Assembly (NCBI GenBank): GCA_964487155.1
Contig: CAZAQB010000002.1
Location: forward strand, 18,331-82,330
Direction of reading: 5' to 3'
Length of the DNA stretch: 64,000 bases
From: CAZAQB01 sp964487155
GTDB lineage: Bacteria > Pseudomonadota > Gammaproteobacteria > Nitrococcales > Nitrococcaceae
Both the position numbers and the translations under genes were made by a program. A model generated the notes under the pieces. It saw only the letters and a program-made list of their open reading frames with translations. It had not been told where the DNA came from and searched no databases. This document shows, piece after piece, positions 34,150 through 43,147 of the stretch (the stretch's first letter is position 1; each line of letters starts with the position of its first letter).

Positions 34150-37100
34150 TTACAGGCTGCCGGGGCAGCGGAACCGGGTCCAGTCCCGGCGGTTCAGCGG
34201 ATTGCGGGCGCTGGGGAAGGTCAGTGCCACCCGGGCGGTGTAGCCCTCCACCTGGAAGCCGGCGATGAAGCGCACCTCCGACTCGGCAGAGGGCTCACCG
34301 GCGTTCAGCGCCCGGAACAGGCCCCAGGGCCCCTCGTAGCGCAGGCTGGGGCGGCGGCCGCTGCGATCCTCGAAGCCCACCGTCACGCCGCTGCCGTCGC
34401 CGGGCCAGCGGAACTCCTGGGGCCGGGGCGGACCGTGGCGGTAGACCAGGGTCTGGCCGTCGAAGTTCAGGGTCACCCGGCGCGCCCGGCCGTCCAGGTA
34501 GTGGGGCGTGACGGTGAACGCCAGGGAGGGCATATCGCCGCCCTGCTGGAAGAAGGTCTGCCCGATGGTGCGGGCGCGCCGGAACTGCGCCAGCACGCTG
34601 TCCGGGATCCCCAGCGAGGCACCGTCGCGGGTCTTCCAGCGCCAGTTTCCGCGGCTGGTGTCCACCAGGCCCGCCAGGTGCTCGTTGTAGAACTGGTCGA
34701 ATACTCCCCCCGGGCCGAACAGCCGGGCGAAGTCCCCCGGCGGCACCTGGGCGCTGGCGTTGGAATCGAACGGAAATTTTCCGGCCACCACCTCCCGGCA
34801 GGCCGGCAGCACCTGGCTGCGGTAGCGGGTGTTGAGGTCAGTGCGCAGGCTGCGCAGGGCCACCTGCTGGCCCTTGCCCGCCAGCTGGGTGAGCCAGCGG
34901 TCCAGCGGCGGCGGCTGGCGGCCGGCCTCCTGGCGCACCTGGCGCAGCACGTCGGCGCCGCCGGAGCGGCCCACGAGCGCCAGGGCGTCCTGCTCGCCCA
35001 GGCCGCCCCCCAGGGCATCCAGCTCGCCATAGAGCTGGCTCAGCAGCCCGATCACCCCGTCCACCGGGGCGGCGCCGTCGCCGGCCATCACCAGCCGCTG
35101 CAGGCGGCCGAAATGCTGCGACACCGCCGCACCGGGGCGCGGCCGGTTGAGGGCCTGCTGGGCCGTCTCGGCGAGCCCCAGCAGCTGGTCCAGGCGGCCG
35201 CCGGCAGCGGAGGCGGCCTGCTCGGCGGCGCCCGGCTCCGGCGCCGGGAAGTGGGTCTGCTCCACCACCACCTGCAGCAGCCGCTTCAGGGGCGAGGTGG
35301 GGCTGCTCAGGGTGGCAAGAATCTCCGTGGCGTGGCTCACCCCCAGCAGCGGCACCAGCTCGACGTCCGCCAGCAGGGACTCCCAGTAGGCGATGTAGCG
35401 GGCCTGGTAGGTGTCCAGGAAGCGGTCGGCCAGCTGCAGCCGCGCGGTGGGCCCCCGCGGAAGGGCTGCCTCGCCCAGTACCCAGGCGTCTTCCAGGAAG
35501 CGCTCCACCAGCTGGCCGCGCACATCCCGGGTGATTTCCTCGAATCCCGCCTTGGTGTAGAGGGCCGGAATGGGATCGGACAGGCTGGCCTGCTCGCGGC
35601 GGAACACCCGCTCGGCGCCCAGGCCCGCGGCCTGGTCCAGGCGCAGCGCCAGGGGATGGCGCTCGGTGTAGATGTCCTCCAGGCGGCTCAGCATCAGCAC
35701 CGGCACCGAGGCCTCCTGCAGGGTCGCCTGGGCCTGGGCCACCAGGGTGGCGTCCAGGCTGTCCAGGCCGAGGGGATCGACGTTGCGGGCCAGCACGTCG
35801 AAATGCAGCGCCAGGGCCTCGGCCACGGCGGGCCGCTCGGCGAACAGCCCCTTGAGCTGCCGGCCCACCAGGGCGGAGAGCTGCTCCCGGTCGAGGTGCT
35901 CCGGGCGGCCCAGCATCAGGTAGGCCTTGAGATGGCTGTAGAGGGCCTCGGGCTGCCGGGTCGACGAGCGGATGAGGGCCTCCAGCAGCAGTTCCACCCG
36001 GGGCAGCAGCAGGCCCCGCAGGCCATCGTGGTAGGCCCGGCGGGCCTGCTCCCCGAGCTCGTCGCCGCGATACAGGCCCAGGCCCATCAGCAGCGGCCGG
36101 TCCTCGGCGTGGCGGTTGGCCTCCGCGGCGACCTCGCCGAGGGCGTCCAGCCGCGGCAGCACATCCGCCAGCCCGGCGGTGACCGGCACCGGTTCGGTGG
36201 CCCGTTCGGCGTGGGCCTCCAGGGTCTGCTGCACGTCCTCCAGGTAGTCCAGGTTGAGCCGGTAGCTGGTGAACCAGCCCCCCACCAGCGCCACCACCGC
36301 CACCACCAGTGCCAGGTAGGCGGCGTTCTGGGCCACCGCCCGTCCCACCTCGGCGCGCCAGTTGACGCCGGCGAGGCCGGACTCCTGGAACACCACCTCT
36401 CGGAGCAGCCGGTTGATGAAGTAGCTGCGTCCCTGGCCGCCGAAGCTGCCGGGGGCCGAGGCATCCACGCCGAAGCTGCGGGCCAGGGTCTGCATCACCC
36501 GGTCGATGGGGGTGCCCTCCTGGGTGCCACTGGTGAAGTACACCCCGCGCAGCTGCACCGGCCGGTCGAAGCCGCTGGCGTCGAAGGTCTCTTCCAGGAA
36601 GGCGGCGAGGTTGTCCCGCAGGGCCGCCATCTGGCGCGGGAAACCGAAGATCAGGCTGCGCCGGCCGGCCTCGCGCTCCTGGTCCAGGCGGGACAGCACG
36701 CGCTGGTTGAGGCGCGAGAGCAGGTCCTCGTAGCGTTGCTGGAAGCGCGCCGCCACGGCACCGCCGGGGCCGGGCTCGGGAAAGGTCATGCCCCACACCT
36801 GGGCGCGGCCGTCGTGGCCCAGATCGTCGAAGAACTCCACGAAACCGGCCAGCAGGTCGCACTTGGTGACCAGGAAGTACACCGGGAACTGGATATGCAG
36901 GCCGCGCTGCAGCTCGTCCAGCCGCCGGCGGATGGCCAGCACATGCCCGGCCCGCGCCTCGGGGGTCATGGTCAGCAGGTCGGCGGCGCTCAGCGTCACC
37001 AGCACGCCGTTGATGGGGCGGCGCTTGCGGTAGCGCCCCAGCAGCTCCAGGAACTGCCGCCATTCGGCGCTATCCGAGGTGGGGTCGCTGTCCTGGGTGA

Positions 37101-37632
37101 CGTAGCGCCCGGCGGTGTCCAGCAGCACTGCCTCGTCGGTGAACCACCAGTCGCAGTTGCGGGTGCCACCCACCCCGCGCAGGGCCTCCTTGCCGTACTT
37201 CTGGGCCAGGGGGAAATTGAGCCCGGAGTTCACCAGAGCGGTGGTCTTGCCGGAGCCCGGCGGCCCGACGATGACGTACCAGGGCAGCTCGTAGAGGTTG
37301 GCCCCGCGCCCGGCGCTCTGGCGCAGGAAGGCGATGGCCTCGTCGAACTGGCGGCGCAGTTCCGCCACCGCCTGGCCGGACTCGGCCTGGGCCTGATTGA
37401 CGATCTCCGCCCCCAACTGGCTGGAGGCGCGCTTCGCCCGGCGCCGGCGAAGCAGGCCCAGGGCAACCCAGACCGCCACCAGCAGCGCGATCAACCCGCC
37501 CCGCACCCACGGCGAGGCCAGTGGCTGCACCGAACCGAAGCCCAGGTAGGCACCCAGGAACCAGATCAGCAGCGACAGCAGCGCGACGCCGAGACCGCCG
37601 ATCAGCCAGCGGTTGGTGAGCCAGCCCCTCAT
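34150..37632 (-). CDS. tssM: T6SS membrane complex protein TssM (IcmF family)
   Basis: The 1160-residue inner-membrane protein has two N-terminal helices (LIGGLGVALLSLLIWFLGAYL and GGLIALLVAVWVALGLL), a cytoplasmic NTPase-like domain with Walker A GPPGSGKTTAL near residue 126, and a third helix near 440 (LALVVAVVALVGGWF). A large periplasmic part ends with the beta-rich C-terminal domain that contacts TssJ. It forms the envelope-spanning channel with TssL and TssJ. I chose the ATG at 37632 (MRGWLTNRWLIGG); it overlaps the tssL stop as ATGA. The long frame upstream of this start is tssL read in another frame. Confidence 0.95.
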   Translation of the reverse strand: MRGWLTNRWLIGGLGVALLSLLIWFLGAYLGFGSVQPLASPWVRGGLIALLVAVWVALGLLRRRRAKRASSQLGAEIVNQAQAESGQAVAELRRQFDEAIAFLRQSAGRGANLYELPWYVIVGPPGSGKTTALVNSGLNFPLAQKYGKEALRGVGGTRNCDWWFTDEAVLLDTAGRYVTQDSDPTSDSAEWRQFLELLGRYRKRRPINGVLVTLSAADLLTMTPEARAGHVLAIRRRLDELQRGLHIQFPVYFLVTKCDLLAGFVEFFDDLGHDGRAQVWGMTFPEPGPGGAVAARFQQRYEDLLSRLNQRVLSRLDQEREAGRRSLIFGFPRQMAALRDNLAAFLEETFDASGFDRPVQLRGVYFTSGTQEGTPIDRVMQTLARSFGVDASAPGSFGGQGRSYFINRLLREVVFQESGLAGVNWRAEVGRAVAQNAAYLALVVAVVALVGGWFTSYRLNLDYLEDVQQTLEAHAERATEPVPVTAGLADVLPRLDALGEVAAEANRHAEDRPLLMGLGLYRGDELGEQARRAYHDGLRGLLLPRVELLLEALIRSSTRQPEALYSHLKAYLMLGRPEHLDREQLSALVGRQLKGLFAERPAVAEALALHFDVLARNVDPLGLDSLDATLVAQAQATLQEASVPVLMLSRLEDIYTERHPLALRLDQAAGLGAERVFRREQASLSDPIPALYTKAGFEEITRDVRGQLVERFLEDAWVLGEAALPRGPTARLQLADRFLDTYQARYIAYWESLLADVELVPLLGVSHATEILATLSSPTSPLKRLLQVVVEQTHFPAPEPGAAEQAASAAGGRLDQLLGLAETAQQALNRPRPGAAVSQHFGRLQRLVMAGDGAAPVDGVIGLLSQLYGELDALGGGLGEQDALALVGRSGGADVLRQVRQEAGRQPPPLDRWLTQLAGKGQQVALRSLRTDLNTRYRSQVLPACREVVAGKFPFDSNASAQVPPGDFARLFGPGGVFDQFYNEHLAGLVDTSRGNWRWKTRDGASLGIPDSVLAQFRRARTIGQTFFQQGGDMPSLAFTVTPHYLDGRARRVTLNFDGQTLVYRHGPPRPQEFRWPGDGSGVTVGFEDRSGRRPSLRYEGPWGLFRALNAGEPSAESEVRFIAGFQVEGYTARVALTFPSARNPLNRRDWTRFRCPGSL

Positions 37633-38990
37633 GCCGCGCCCCCCGGGCGGCGCACCACGATCTCGACGCGGCGGTTGCGGGCGCGGTTCTCGCGGGTGTT
37701 GACGGGCGTGTAGCGGGGCTGGTCGGCGCCGACGCCAATGTAGCTGACCCGGCCCGGGTCCTCCAGCAGGGCCTTGAGGCGTTCCGCCACGTTCTCTGCC
37801 CGCTGGCGGGAGAGATCGTAGTTGTCCTTGAAACGGGCCGAGCGGATCGGCACGTCGTCGGTATGGCCCACCACCAGCACCCGTCCGGGGACCCGCTCCA
37901 GGGCCTCGGCGATGGTGGCCAGCACGGCCCGGTAGTCGGCGCCCATCTCGGTGCGCCCGGAGGCGAACACCTGGCCCAGCAGGGTCAGGCGGGTCTCCTC
38001 GCCCTCCACCTCCACCGACAGCCGCTGCGGGTGGGCGCCCTCCAGCAGCTCGGCAAGTGCCGGACCGGCGGCCACGCCGGTGGACACCGGCGACTCGAAG
38101 GTCGCCTGCTGGACCTGGTTGAGGCCCGCCAGGGCCGGGGAGGTGGCGCTCGCGAGCAGGCTCTGGAAGATCACGAACGCACCGGCCAGCACCGCCGCGG
38201 CGCCGGCCCCGAACACCCAGGCGGGCACCAGCCGCACCAGGCGGTAACGGCGGTCCTGCACACCCTGCCACTGGCCGGAGAGCTCCCCCGCCGCATCCGG
38301 GCGCCACTCCCGGATGCGGCTGTAGAGGCGCTCGCGGGTGGCGGCCAGGGCCGAGGCACCGCCCTCGGCCACCCGGTAGCGGCCCTCGAAACCCAGCGCC
38401 AGGCAGACGTAGAAGAACTCGATCAGGTCCCTTCGGGGTTCCCGGTCCGCCAGCACCCGCTCGACCATCTGGAAGAATTTCTCGCCGCCGCCGGTGTCCT
38501 TGTGGAACATCAGCAGCAGAGGCCGGCCGGCCCACATGCTGCGGCTGCCCCAGGGCGTGTTCATCACCACCTCGTCGATGAAGGTGCACAGCCCATAGCG
38601 CGCGGCGGCGATGGCCTCCGGGGCGGCGCCGGCGGCCTGGGCCCGGTTCTGGAACTCGGTGACCTGACGGGTGACTTCGGCGTGCAGCGTGGCCACGTCC
38701 GGGTGCTCCCGGGCGCCGCGCAGGCCGGCCGCCAGCAGCAGCAGGGGCATGGCGGCGTCCACCAGGGCATTGACGCCGGCGCCACGGATGCTGGAGAGCT
38801 CCGGGGCCGGACCGGCCGCCGGCCCCGGGGCGGAGTGTGGCGCCGGCGGCGCGGCCCGGGGGGGCGGCTGGGACGGCGGCGCCGCGCCACCGGCGCCGGT
38901 GGCGTCCGGCCCCGCCGCCCCGCGCCGGCCGCCGGGTGTGGGCCGGATGATGGTGCGCTCGCCGGAGCCCGGCCGGTCGTCACCGCTCAT
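37629..38990 (-). CDS. tssL: T6SS protein TssL with C-terminal OmpA-like domain
   Basis: The 453-residue protein has a Pro-rich N-terminal tail containing RTIIRPTPGGR (Thr13). A DotU-type cytoplasmic domain follows (LVDAAMPLLLLAAGLR to about 235), then one membrane helix (VPAWVFGAGAAAVLAGAFVIF, near 255-275). The C-terminal OmpA/MotB domain (325-450) has VLVVGHTDDVPI and NRARNRRVEI for peptidoglycan binding. This is the extended TssL form. The tail resembles the Agrobacterium TssL segment whose phosphorylated Thr14 recruits Fha. It overlaps tssK and tssM by ATGA on both sides. Confidence 0.94.
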   Translation of the reverse strand: MSGDDRPGSGERTIIRPTPGGRRGAAGPDATGAGGAAPPSQPPPRAAPPAPHSAPGPAAGPAPELSSIRGAGVNALVDAAMPLLLLAAGLRGAREHPDVATLHAEVTRQVTEFQNRAQAAGAAPEAIAAARYGLCTFIDEVVMNTPWGSRSMWAGRPLLLMFHKDTGGGEKFFQMVERVLADREPRRDLIEFFYVCLALGFEGRYRVAEGGASALAATRERLYSRIREWRPDAAGELSGQWQGVQDRRYRLVRLVPAWVFGAGAAAVLAGAFVIFQSLLASATSPALAGLNQVQQATFESPVSTGVAAGPALAELLEGAHPQRLSVEVEGEETRLTLLGQVFASGRTEMGADYRAVLATIAEALERVPGRVLVVGHTDDVPIRSARFKDNYDLSRQRAENVAERLKALLEDPGRVSYIGVGADQPRYTPVNTRENRARNRRVEIVVRRPGGAA

Positions 38991-40330
38991 CGGCGCTGCC
39001 CCCGGATGGCCCAGAGATCCATCTTCAGGTCGGGAAACTGTCCCGCCACGAACACCGCGATGCCCGCCGAGGAGGCCAGCTGGCTCCACAGGCTGCCGCT
39101 GCGGGAGAGCTCGAAGTAGGCGTGGCCCGCGTAGTAGGGAATCTGCCGCGGGGCCACCGGCACCGCCACCAGCTCCACGCCGGGCAGGTTGTTGTTCACC
39201 AGCTCGGCGATACGCTCCACCGGCGCCACCTTGGCCTGCGCCGGGAAGCGGCTGCGGAGCTCTTCGGCGGGCAGGCTGGCACCCACCGAGAGTACGAAGT
39301 TGGCGCTCTGGAACAGGCTGGTGTCGTTCACCGTGGCGACCCGGATGCCGTGGCGGCCGGTGTCCTCCAGCGGAATATGGATGGCGGGGGATTCCCGCAC
39401 CGCCCGGAACTCCTGGCGCAGGCTGTCCACCAGCGGCCCGAAGCAGGCGGCCGGGTCCTCGTGACTGTAGGCCGGCAGCTCCGGGGCCCGGCGTTCGGTG
39501 GTGGTGAACGTGGCCAGCTCCCCGGCCAGGCCCATCAGCAGCAGGTAGAGCTGCTCGGGGTGGATGTGGGGGGTGGCCGCGATCTGGCCCAGCATCGGCT
39601 GGTGGCGATTCAGCACCTGCAGCATGAGGAAGTCGCTGATCTCGCCGGCACCGCCGCCGCTGGCGGTGACCCGCCCGGCCAGGGCGTCGATGCGCTGGCT
39701 GACCATGCCCTGGAGTTCGTTCAGCAGCCCCGCCAGGCGCCGCGAGGCGCCGCAGCGCAGCAGGGCCGGCAGGAACTCGCTGTCGAGCACCAGCTGGCCG
39801 TCGTCCCGGCGCTCCGAGATGCGCGCCACCGGCAGGGTCGCGTACTGCTCGAGGGGTTCGTCCTCAAGGGCCAGGCGGCTGTTCAGCCGGCCCACCTCCA
39901 CCAGGGTGGCGTTGCCGCTGTCCAGCACGCTGTCGCGCACCTCCATGTCTTCGGGACGGTAGCGGTACAACCCGTTGCCGCGGCCGCCGCGGGCCACTTC
40001 CAGGGCGCCGTCGGCGCGTAGCGGCAGAGCCAGGTGTACCACCCGGTCGCGCACCGTGGCCTCCACCTCCAGCGGTGGAGGCAGCGGATCCTCGGCGGGC
40101 ATGGCGATGGGGGTGCCGTCCGGCAGCACCCCGCGGGCGGACACCAGGCCGAGCTTGCCCACCGCCAGCAGATCCTCGTCCAGGACCAGCTCGGAGAAGC
40201 CCCAGCCGTAGGGGCCCTGGGCCTCGAAACGCCGGCCCACCAGGCTCTGGTAGAAGCGATCCTGCTGCTGGAAATGCTGGGGCTCCAGGAACAGGCCTTC
40301 GCTCCAGAGCACACGACTGTTGCGGGACAT
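38987..40330 (-). CDS. tssK: T6SS baseplate protein TssK
   Basis: The 447-residue protein opens with the family signature VLWSEGLFLEPQHFQQQDRF and VGRRFEAQGPYGWGFSEL; the middle has ISDFLMLQVLNRHQPMLGQI and the end NLPGVELVAVPVAPRQIPYY. TssK is a trimeric connector between the baseplate wedges and the TssJLM membrane complex in the cytoplasm. The length is normal. Its start is 18 bp after the tssJ stop and its stop overlaps the tssL start. Confidence 0.95.
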   Translation of the reverse strand: MSRNSRVLWSEGLFLEPQHFQQQDRFYQSLVGRRFEAQGPYGWGFSELVLDEDLLAVGKLGLVSARGVLPDGTPIAMPAEDPLPPPLEVEATVRDRVVHLALPLRADGALEVARGGRGNGLYRYRPEDMEVRDSVLDSGNATLVEVGRLNSRLALEDEPLEQYATLPVARISERRDDGQLVLDSEFLPALLRCGASRRLAGLLNELQGMVSQRIDALAGRVTASGGGAGEISDFLMLQVLNRHQPMLGQIAATPHIHPEQLYLLLMGLAGELATFTTTERRAPELPAYSHEDPAACFGPLVDSLRQEFRAVRESPAIHIPLEDTGRHGIRVATVNDTSLFQSANFVLSVGASLPAEELRSRFPAQAKVAPVERIAELVNNNLPGVELVAVPVAPRQIPYYAGHAYFELSRSGSLWSQLASSAGIAVFVAGQFPDLKMDLWAIRGQRR

Positions 40331-40348
40331 GGGCTCTCCCCGAGAGGG

Positions 40349-40969
40349 TTAGTTGCTCTGCAGCTGACGCTGTCCCTCCTCCACCGCGCGGTTGGGCGGG
40401 GTGGGGGTGGAGGGGTCGATGCGGGGCACATAGGAGGCCTCGAAACCCACACTCACGGTGGAGCCGAGCAGCTCGATCACGAAGTCCCCCGGGCCCAGCA
40501 GGCCCATCAGTCGCTCCTCGGGGATCTCCGCCACGGCCCGCCAGTCGCCCCGCGGGTCCTGGAGGTTGTAGAACTCGCCCATCACCGCCAGGTAGCGGGC
40601 GTCGGCGATGAGATCCAGTTTCAGCTCCCGGCCACCCGGCGGGCACTCGGCGCGGGCCGACTCCGGCCCCGGCAGGCCCTCCACCGGGCAGATCTCGATC
40701 TCGTCCCGGCTCAGTATCGAGGAACCCAGCAGCGCCTGGTCGTTGTCCGCCAGCGCCCAGTAGTCGGCGTCGTCGAAGGCAGCCCGCTCGGAGAGCTGGT
40801 AGATGCGCAGGAACACCGGCGACGGTTCGCCCTGGGCGTTGGGATTGAGCCCCGACGCCACCCGCACCTTGCCCTCAAGGCCTCCCGCCTCCCGGGTCGG
40901 CGCCGAGGCGCAGCCCGCCAGAAACACCCCCGCCATCGCCAGGCACAACCATGCACGCCACCTGTCCAC
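40349..40969 (-). CDS. tssJ: T6SS outer-membrane lipoprotein TssJ
   Basis: The protein of about 206 residues has a lipoprotein signal (WLCLAMAGVFLAGCASAP, lipobox LAGC) and a transthyretin-like TssJ domain (VASGLNPNAQGEPSPVFLRI, YQLSERAAFDDADYWALADN, GDFVIELLGSTVSVGFEASY). It anchors the T6SS membrane complex to the outer membrane and binds TssM. No ATG gives a sensible signal peptide. The likely start is GTG at 40969 or 40972, with GGGGAGG 5-8 bases upstream; ATG 41020 would add a hydrophilic leader and overlap fha. The C-terminal tail PTPPNRAVEEGQRQLQSN is variable. Confidence 0.9.
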   Translation of the reverse strand: MDRWRAWLCLAMAGVFLAGCASAPTREAGGLEGKVRVASGLNPNAQGEPSPVFLRIYQLSERAAFDDADYWALADNDQALLGSSILSRDEIEICPVEGLPGPESARAECPPGGRELKLDLIADARYLAVMGEFYNLQDPRGDWRAVAEIPEERLMGLLGPGDFVIELLGSTVSVGFEASYVPRIDPSTPTPPNRAVEEGQRQLQSN

Positions 40970-41012
40970 CACCTGCACCTCCCCGATGATCCGGGCTGTC
41001 GGGCTTGCGCCC

Positions 41013-42521
41013 TCAGCCATTGCGCCGTTGCCCGCCGACACTGCCCTTGAGGGTCTCCACCTGGCGCTCGTAGGCCTTGACGAAGGCCTCGCCGAACAGA
41101 CGGTTGAAGGCGCCCTCGGTGTCATTGCGAAGATCCTGGTAGATGCCCTTGTACTGCTCCCAGGGTTTCGGCCCGGTGACCCGGCCCAGCACCGAGCGAT
41201 CACTGCCGCGGGCGTGGAAGATCTCCTCCAGCTCGTCCGGATCGAAGCGGTCCAGCATATTGAAGAAAGCCTCGCGCATGCCCGCCATCATGGCCATCTG
41301 GTGGGTGCGCAGGTCGTCGAAAGCGGCCTCGAAGGCCTCCAGGGGGCCCATGTAGTCCGGGTTGTTCTTCAACAGCAGGTTGTGGAGGGCGTCCTCGGCG
41401 CTGGTGGAGAACTTCAGCGGATTGTTCTCCCGGGCCTGGATCAGGGTGACCGACATGCGGAACTGGTTCTTCACCTCCATGCGGGCCCGCAACAGGTCCA
41501 TCAGGCCCTCCACCGCCAGGCGCAGGATGCGCCCCAGGGTCTGGGCCGCCTCCGGGGACAGGCGCTCGGGGTCCATGCCCGCACCGCGCAGCATCTCCTG
41601 CAGGGCATCGGCGGGCATGCCGGCGCCGGTGGCCTGTGGCCTCTCGGCGCGGGCCGCGGCCGGCGGCTCCTGGGACTGGCCGGCGCCCGCCCCGGGCCGC
41701 GGGATGGGCGACTCGCCGGGGGAGGCTTCGGGCTGCGCGGCGCCAGGCGGCTCCCGGGGGGGCTCCGCAGGCGGCGGCGCGGCCTCAGGCGGAGGCTCCG
41801 GGGCCGCGGGCGGCGGTGGGGGGGCGGGCGGTTGCGGGGCGCTCGGCTGCGGCGGCTCGACGGCACCGGCGCCGGCGGGGGGCTCCTCGCCGCTGGGCCT
41901 GCGCCACCAGTCGGTGGGAATCACCGGCTCGCCGCGCTGGGGCGCCGGGGGCTCCCGGGCCGGCGGCGGCGCGGCGGCGGAAGGCTCGGGCCGCACCGGC
42001 GCCGGCTGGTAGTGATCCTGGAGGTAGCCCGGCTCGCCGGAGTCGCCGGACTCCCGGGGCAGGTCGCCTCCTTCGGGTGGCGTTTCCACCGCGCCCCCGA
42101 GCAGGTCCAGCGGATCCGCCGCGGTGCCAAGATCGGGGTCGGTCAACTGCGGCTCATCGGCGCTGGGCGGCGGGACATCCTCCGCGCCCGCGGCGGAATC
42201 GGAATGCAAAGCCACCCGGATTCGGTAGTCGCCGACCAGCAGGGTCTCGCCGTCGCGCAGGCGGTGGGGCTCGGTGGCACTCAGGCGGTTGTCGGGGGTA
42301 TCGACGAAGATGCCGTTGGCGCTGGTGTCCTCCAGGTAGAAGGCGCCGCCCACGAAGCGCACCCGCGCGTGGCAGCGGGAGATCTCCTGGCGCGGGTCCG
42401 GCAGCACCCAGTCGTTGTTGTCCGCGCGGCCGATGGTGCCGCCGGCATCCACCCAGCTGCGTTCCCGCTCGGCTCCCATGGCTTCGCCCTGGGGACCGAT
42501 CACCGACAGGACCAGACGCAT
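41013..42521 (-). CDS. fha: T6SS FHA-domain protein Fha (TagH)
   Basis: The 502-residue protein has an N-terminal FHA domain (GGTIGRADNNDWVLPDP, SRCHARVRF, TSANGIFVD, residues 26-75) that binds phosphothreonine. A long Pro/Ala/Gly-rich linker (about 105-290) follows, then a C-terminal TagH domain (LQEMLRGAGMDPERLSPEAA, EDALHNLLLKNNPDYMGPLEAF). It is the phosphorylation-dependent scaffold acted on by PpkA, PppA and TagF. The RxSxxH-like core of the FHA fold is present. A repeat copy lies just upstream of its start, separating it from the small gene at 42747. Confidence 0.92.
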   Translation of the reverse strand: MRLVLSVIGPQGEAMGAERERSWVDAGGTIGRADNNDWVLPDPRQEISRCHARVRFVGGAFYLEDTSANGIFVDTPDNRLSATEPHRLRDGETLLVGDYRIRVALHSDSAAGAEDVPPPSADEPQLTDPDLGTAADPLDLLGGAVETPPEGGDLPRESGDSGEPGYLQDHYQPAPVRPEPSAAAPPPAREPPAPQRGEPVIPTDWWRRPSGEEPPAGAGAVEPPQPSAPQPPAPPPPPAAPEPPPEAAPPPAEPPREPPGAAQPEASPGESPIPRPGAGAGQSQEPPAAARAERPQATGAGMPADALQEMLRGAGMDPERLSPEAAQTLGRILRLAVEGLMDLLRARMEVKNQFRMSVTLIQARENNPLKFSTSAEDALHNLLLKNNPDYMGPLEAFEAAFDDLRTHQMAMMAGMREAFFNMLDRFDPDELEEIFHARGSDRSVLGRVTGPKPWEQYKGIYQDLRNDTEGAFNRLFGEAFVKAYERQVETLKGSVGGQRRNG

Positions 42522-42570
42522 GTCTCCCCCGAGTCCGATTTACCCGAATGCCAGACGTTCTGTTGACCTA

Positions 42571-42704
42571 TTAGCCACAGATGAACACGGATGAACTCGG
42601 ATGGGTTGGTGCGGCGACGCGCGGCGCTGCGGCCGATCATTGGGCGCCAGGCGGCATAGCCGCGCTCTGCATTATCGCCGTTCATCGGTGTTCATCTGTG
42701 GCTG
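42571..42704. repeat. Compound inverted repeat, copy K (inner arms only)
   Basis: TTAGCCACAGATGAACACGG opens at 42571 and ATCGGTGTTCATCTGTGGCT closes at 42704, with a copy-specific centre. It is the only copy inside the T6SS gene run, between the small gene at 42747 and fha, so it could split the operon. Confidence 0.85.
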
Positions 42705-42746
42705 GATGCCCGGGGCCTGCCTGGGTCCAGCGGCCGGGGGCTCGGG

Positions 42747-43022
42747 TTACTGCATCACCAGCCGGACGCAGCCCTCTTCCAGGTCGTCGAAGATGTAGAG
42801 TCCGTCCTGCTCGCCCCCCAGGGCGATGATCACTGGCGTGGGGCTCTCGAAACGGTTGCGGGCGATGGCCATGGCCGCCACCTCGTTGATGCGGTGCTCC
42901 TTGACGTAATCCGCCCAGCGGCCCGCATCCCGCTTCTCGATGCGCCCGCCCCGGTCGGCGGCTTCCCGAAGCAGCTGCCGGAAGCCGTAGTAGTCGACGT
43001 CGACAATCCTTGCTCTCGCCAT
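42747..43022 (-). CDS. Small protein of unknown function inside the T6SS operon
   Basis: I do not recognise this family. The 91-residue product (MARARIVDVDYYGFRQLLRE from the ATG at 43022) looks like a soluble alpha/beta protein: an N-terminal helix-rich basic and acidic part, a central ARNRFESPTPVIIALGG and a C-terminal strand region GLYIFDDLEEGCVRLVMQ. There is no signal peptide, Cys pattern or membrane segment. It lies 125 bp after clpV and before fha on the same strand, where no standard tss gene is expected. Codon use looks like that of its neighbours. An earlier in-frame ATG at 43127 is less likely because the added segment is Arg/Ala-rich. Confidence 0.65.
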   Translation of the reverse strand: MARARIVDVDYYGFRQLLREAADRGGRIEKRDAGRWADYVKEHRINEVAAMAIARNRFESPTPVIIALGGEQDGLYIFDDLEEGCVRLVMQ

Positions 43023-43147
43023 GTCCGCCTGCGCTCGCCTCGCCTGATCGCTGCCGCCGGCCGCGGCGGCGCGCCGCCCTGGGCGGCTCCAGGCGCAGTC
43101 TACCGCGACCGCACCGCCCGAGTGCAAAAAGCCCCGGGCTGCAGGAC

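Noticed and set aside
32170..37713. Plus-strand open frame of about 1847 codons across ppkA, tagF-pppA and tssM
   Set aside because: It is antisense to three clearly recognised T6SS genes, with a His/Gln/Gly-rich product of no known family.
41016..41020. ATG start for tssJ at 41020
   Set aside because: It would put a 17-residue hydrophilic leader before the lipoprotein signal and overlap the fha end; a GTG at 40969 or 40972 has a better ribosome binding site.
7920..42704. Compound repeats as insertion sequences
   Set aside because: None contains a transposase frame, and no consistent target duplications are visible at the ends, so they are listed as repeats rather than mobile elements.
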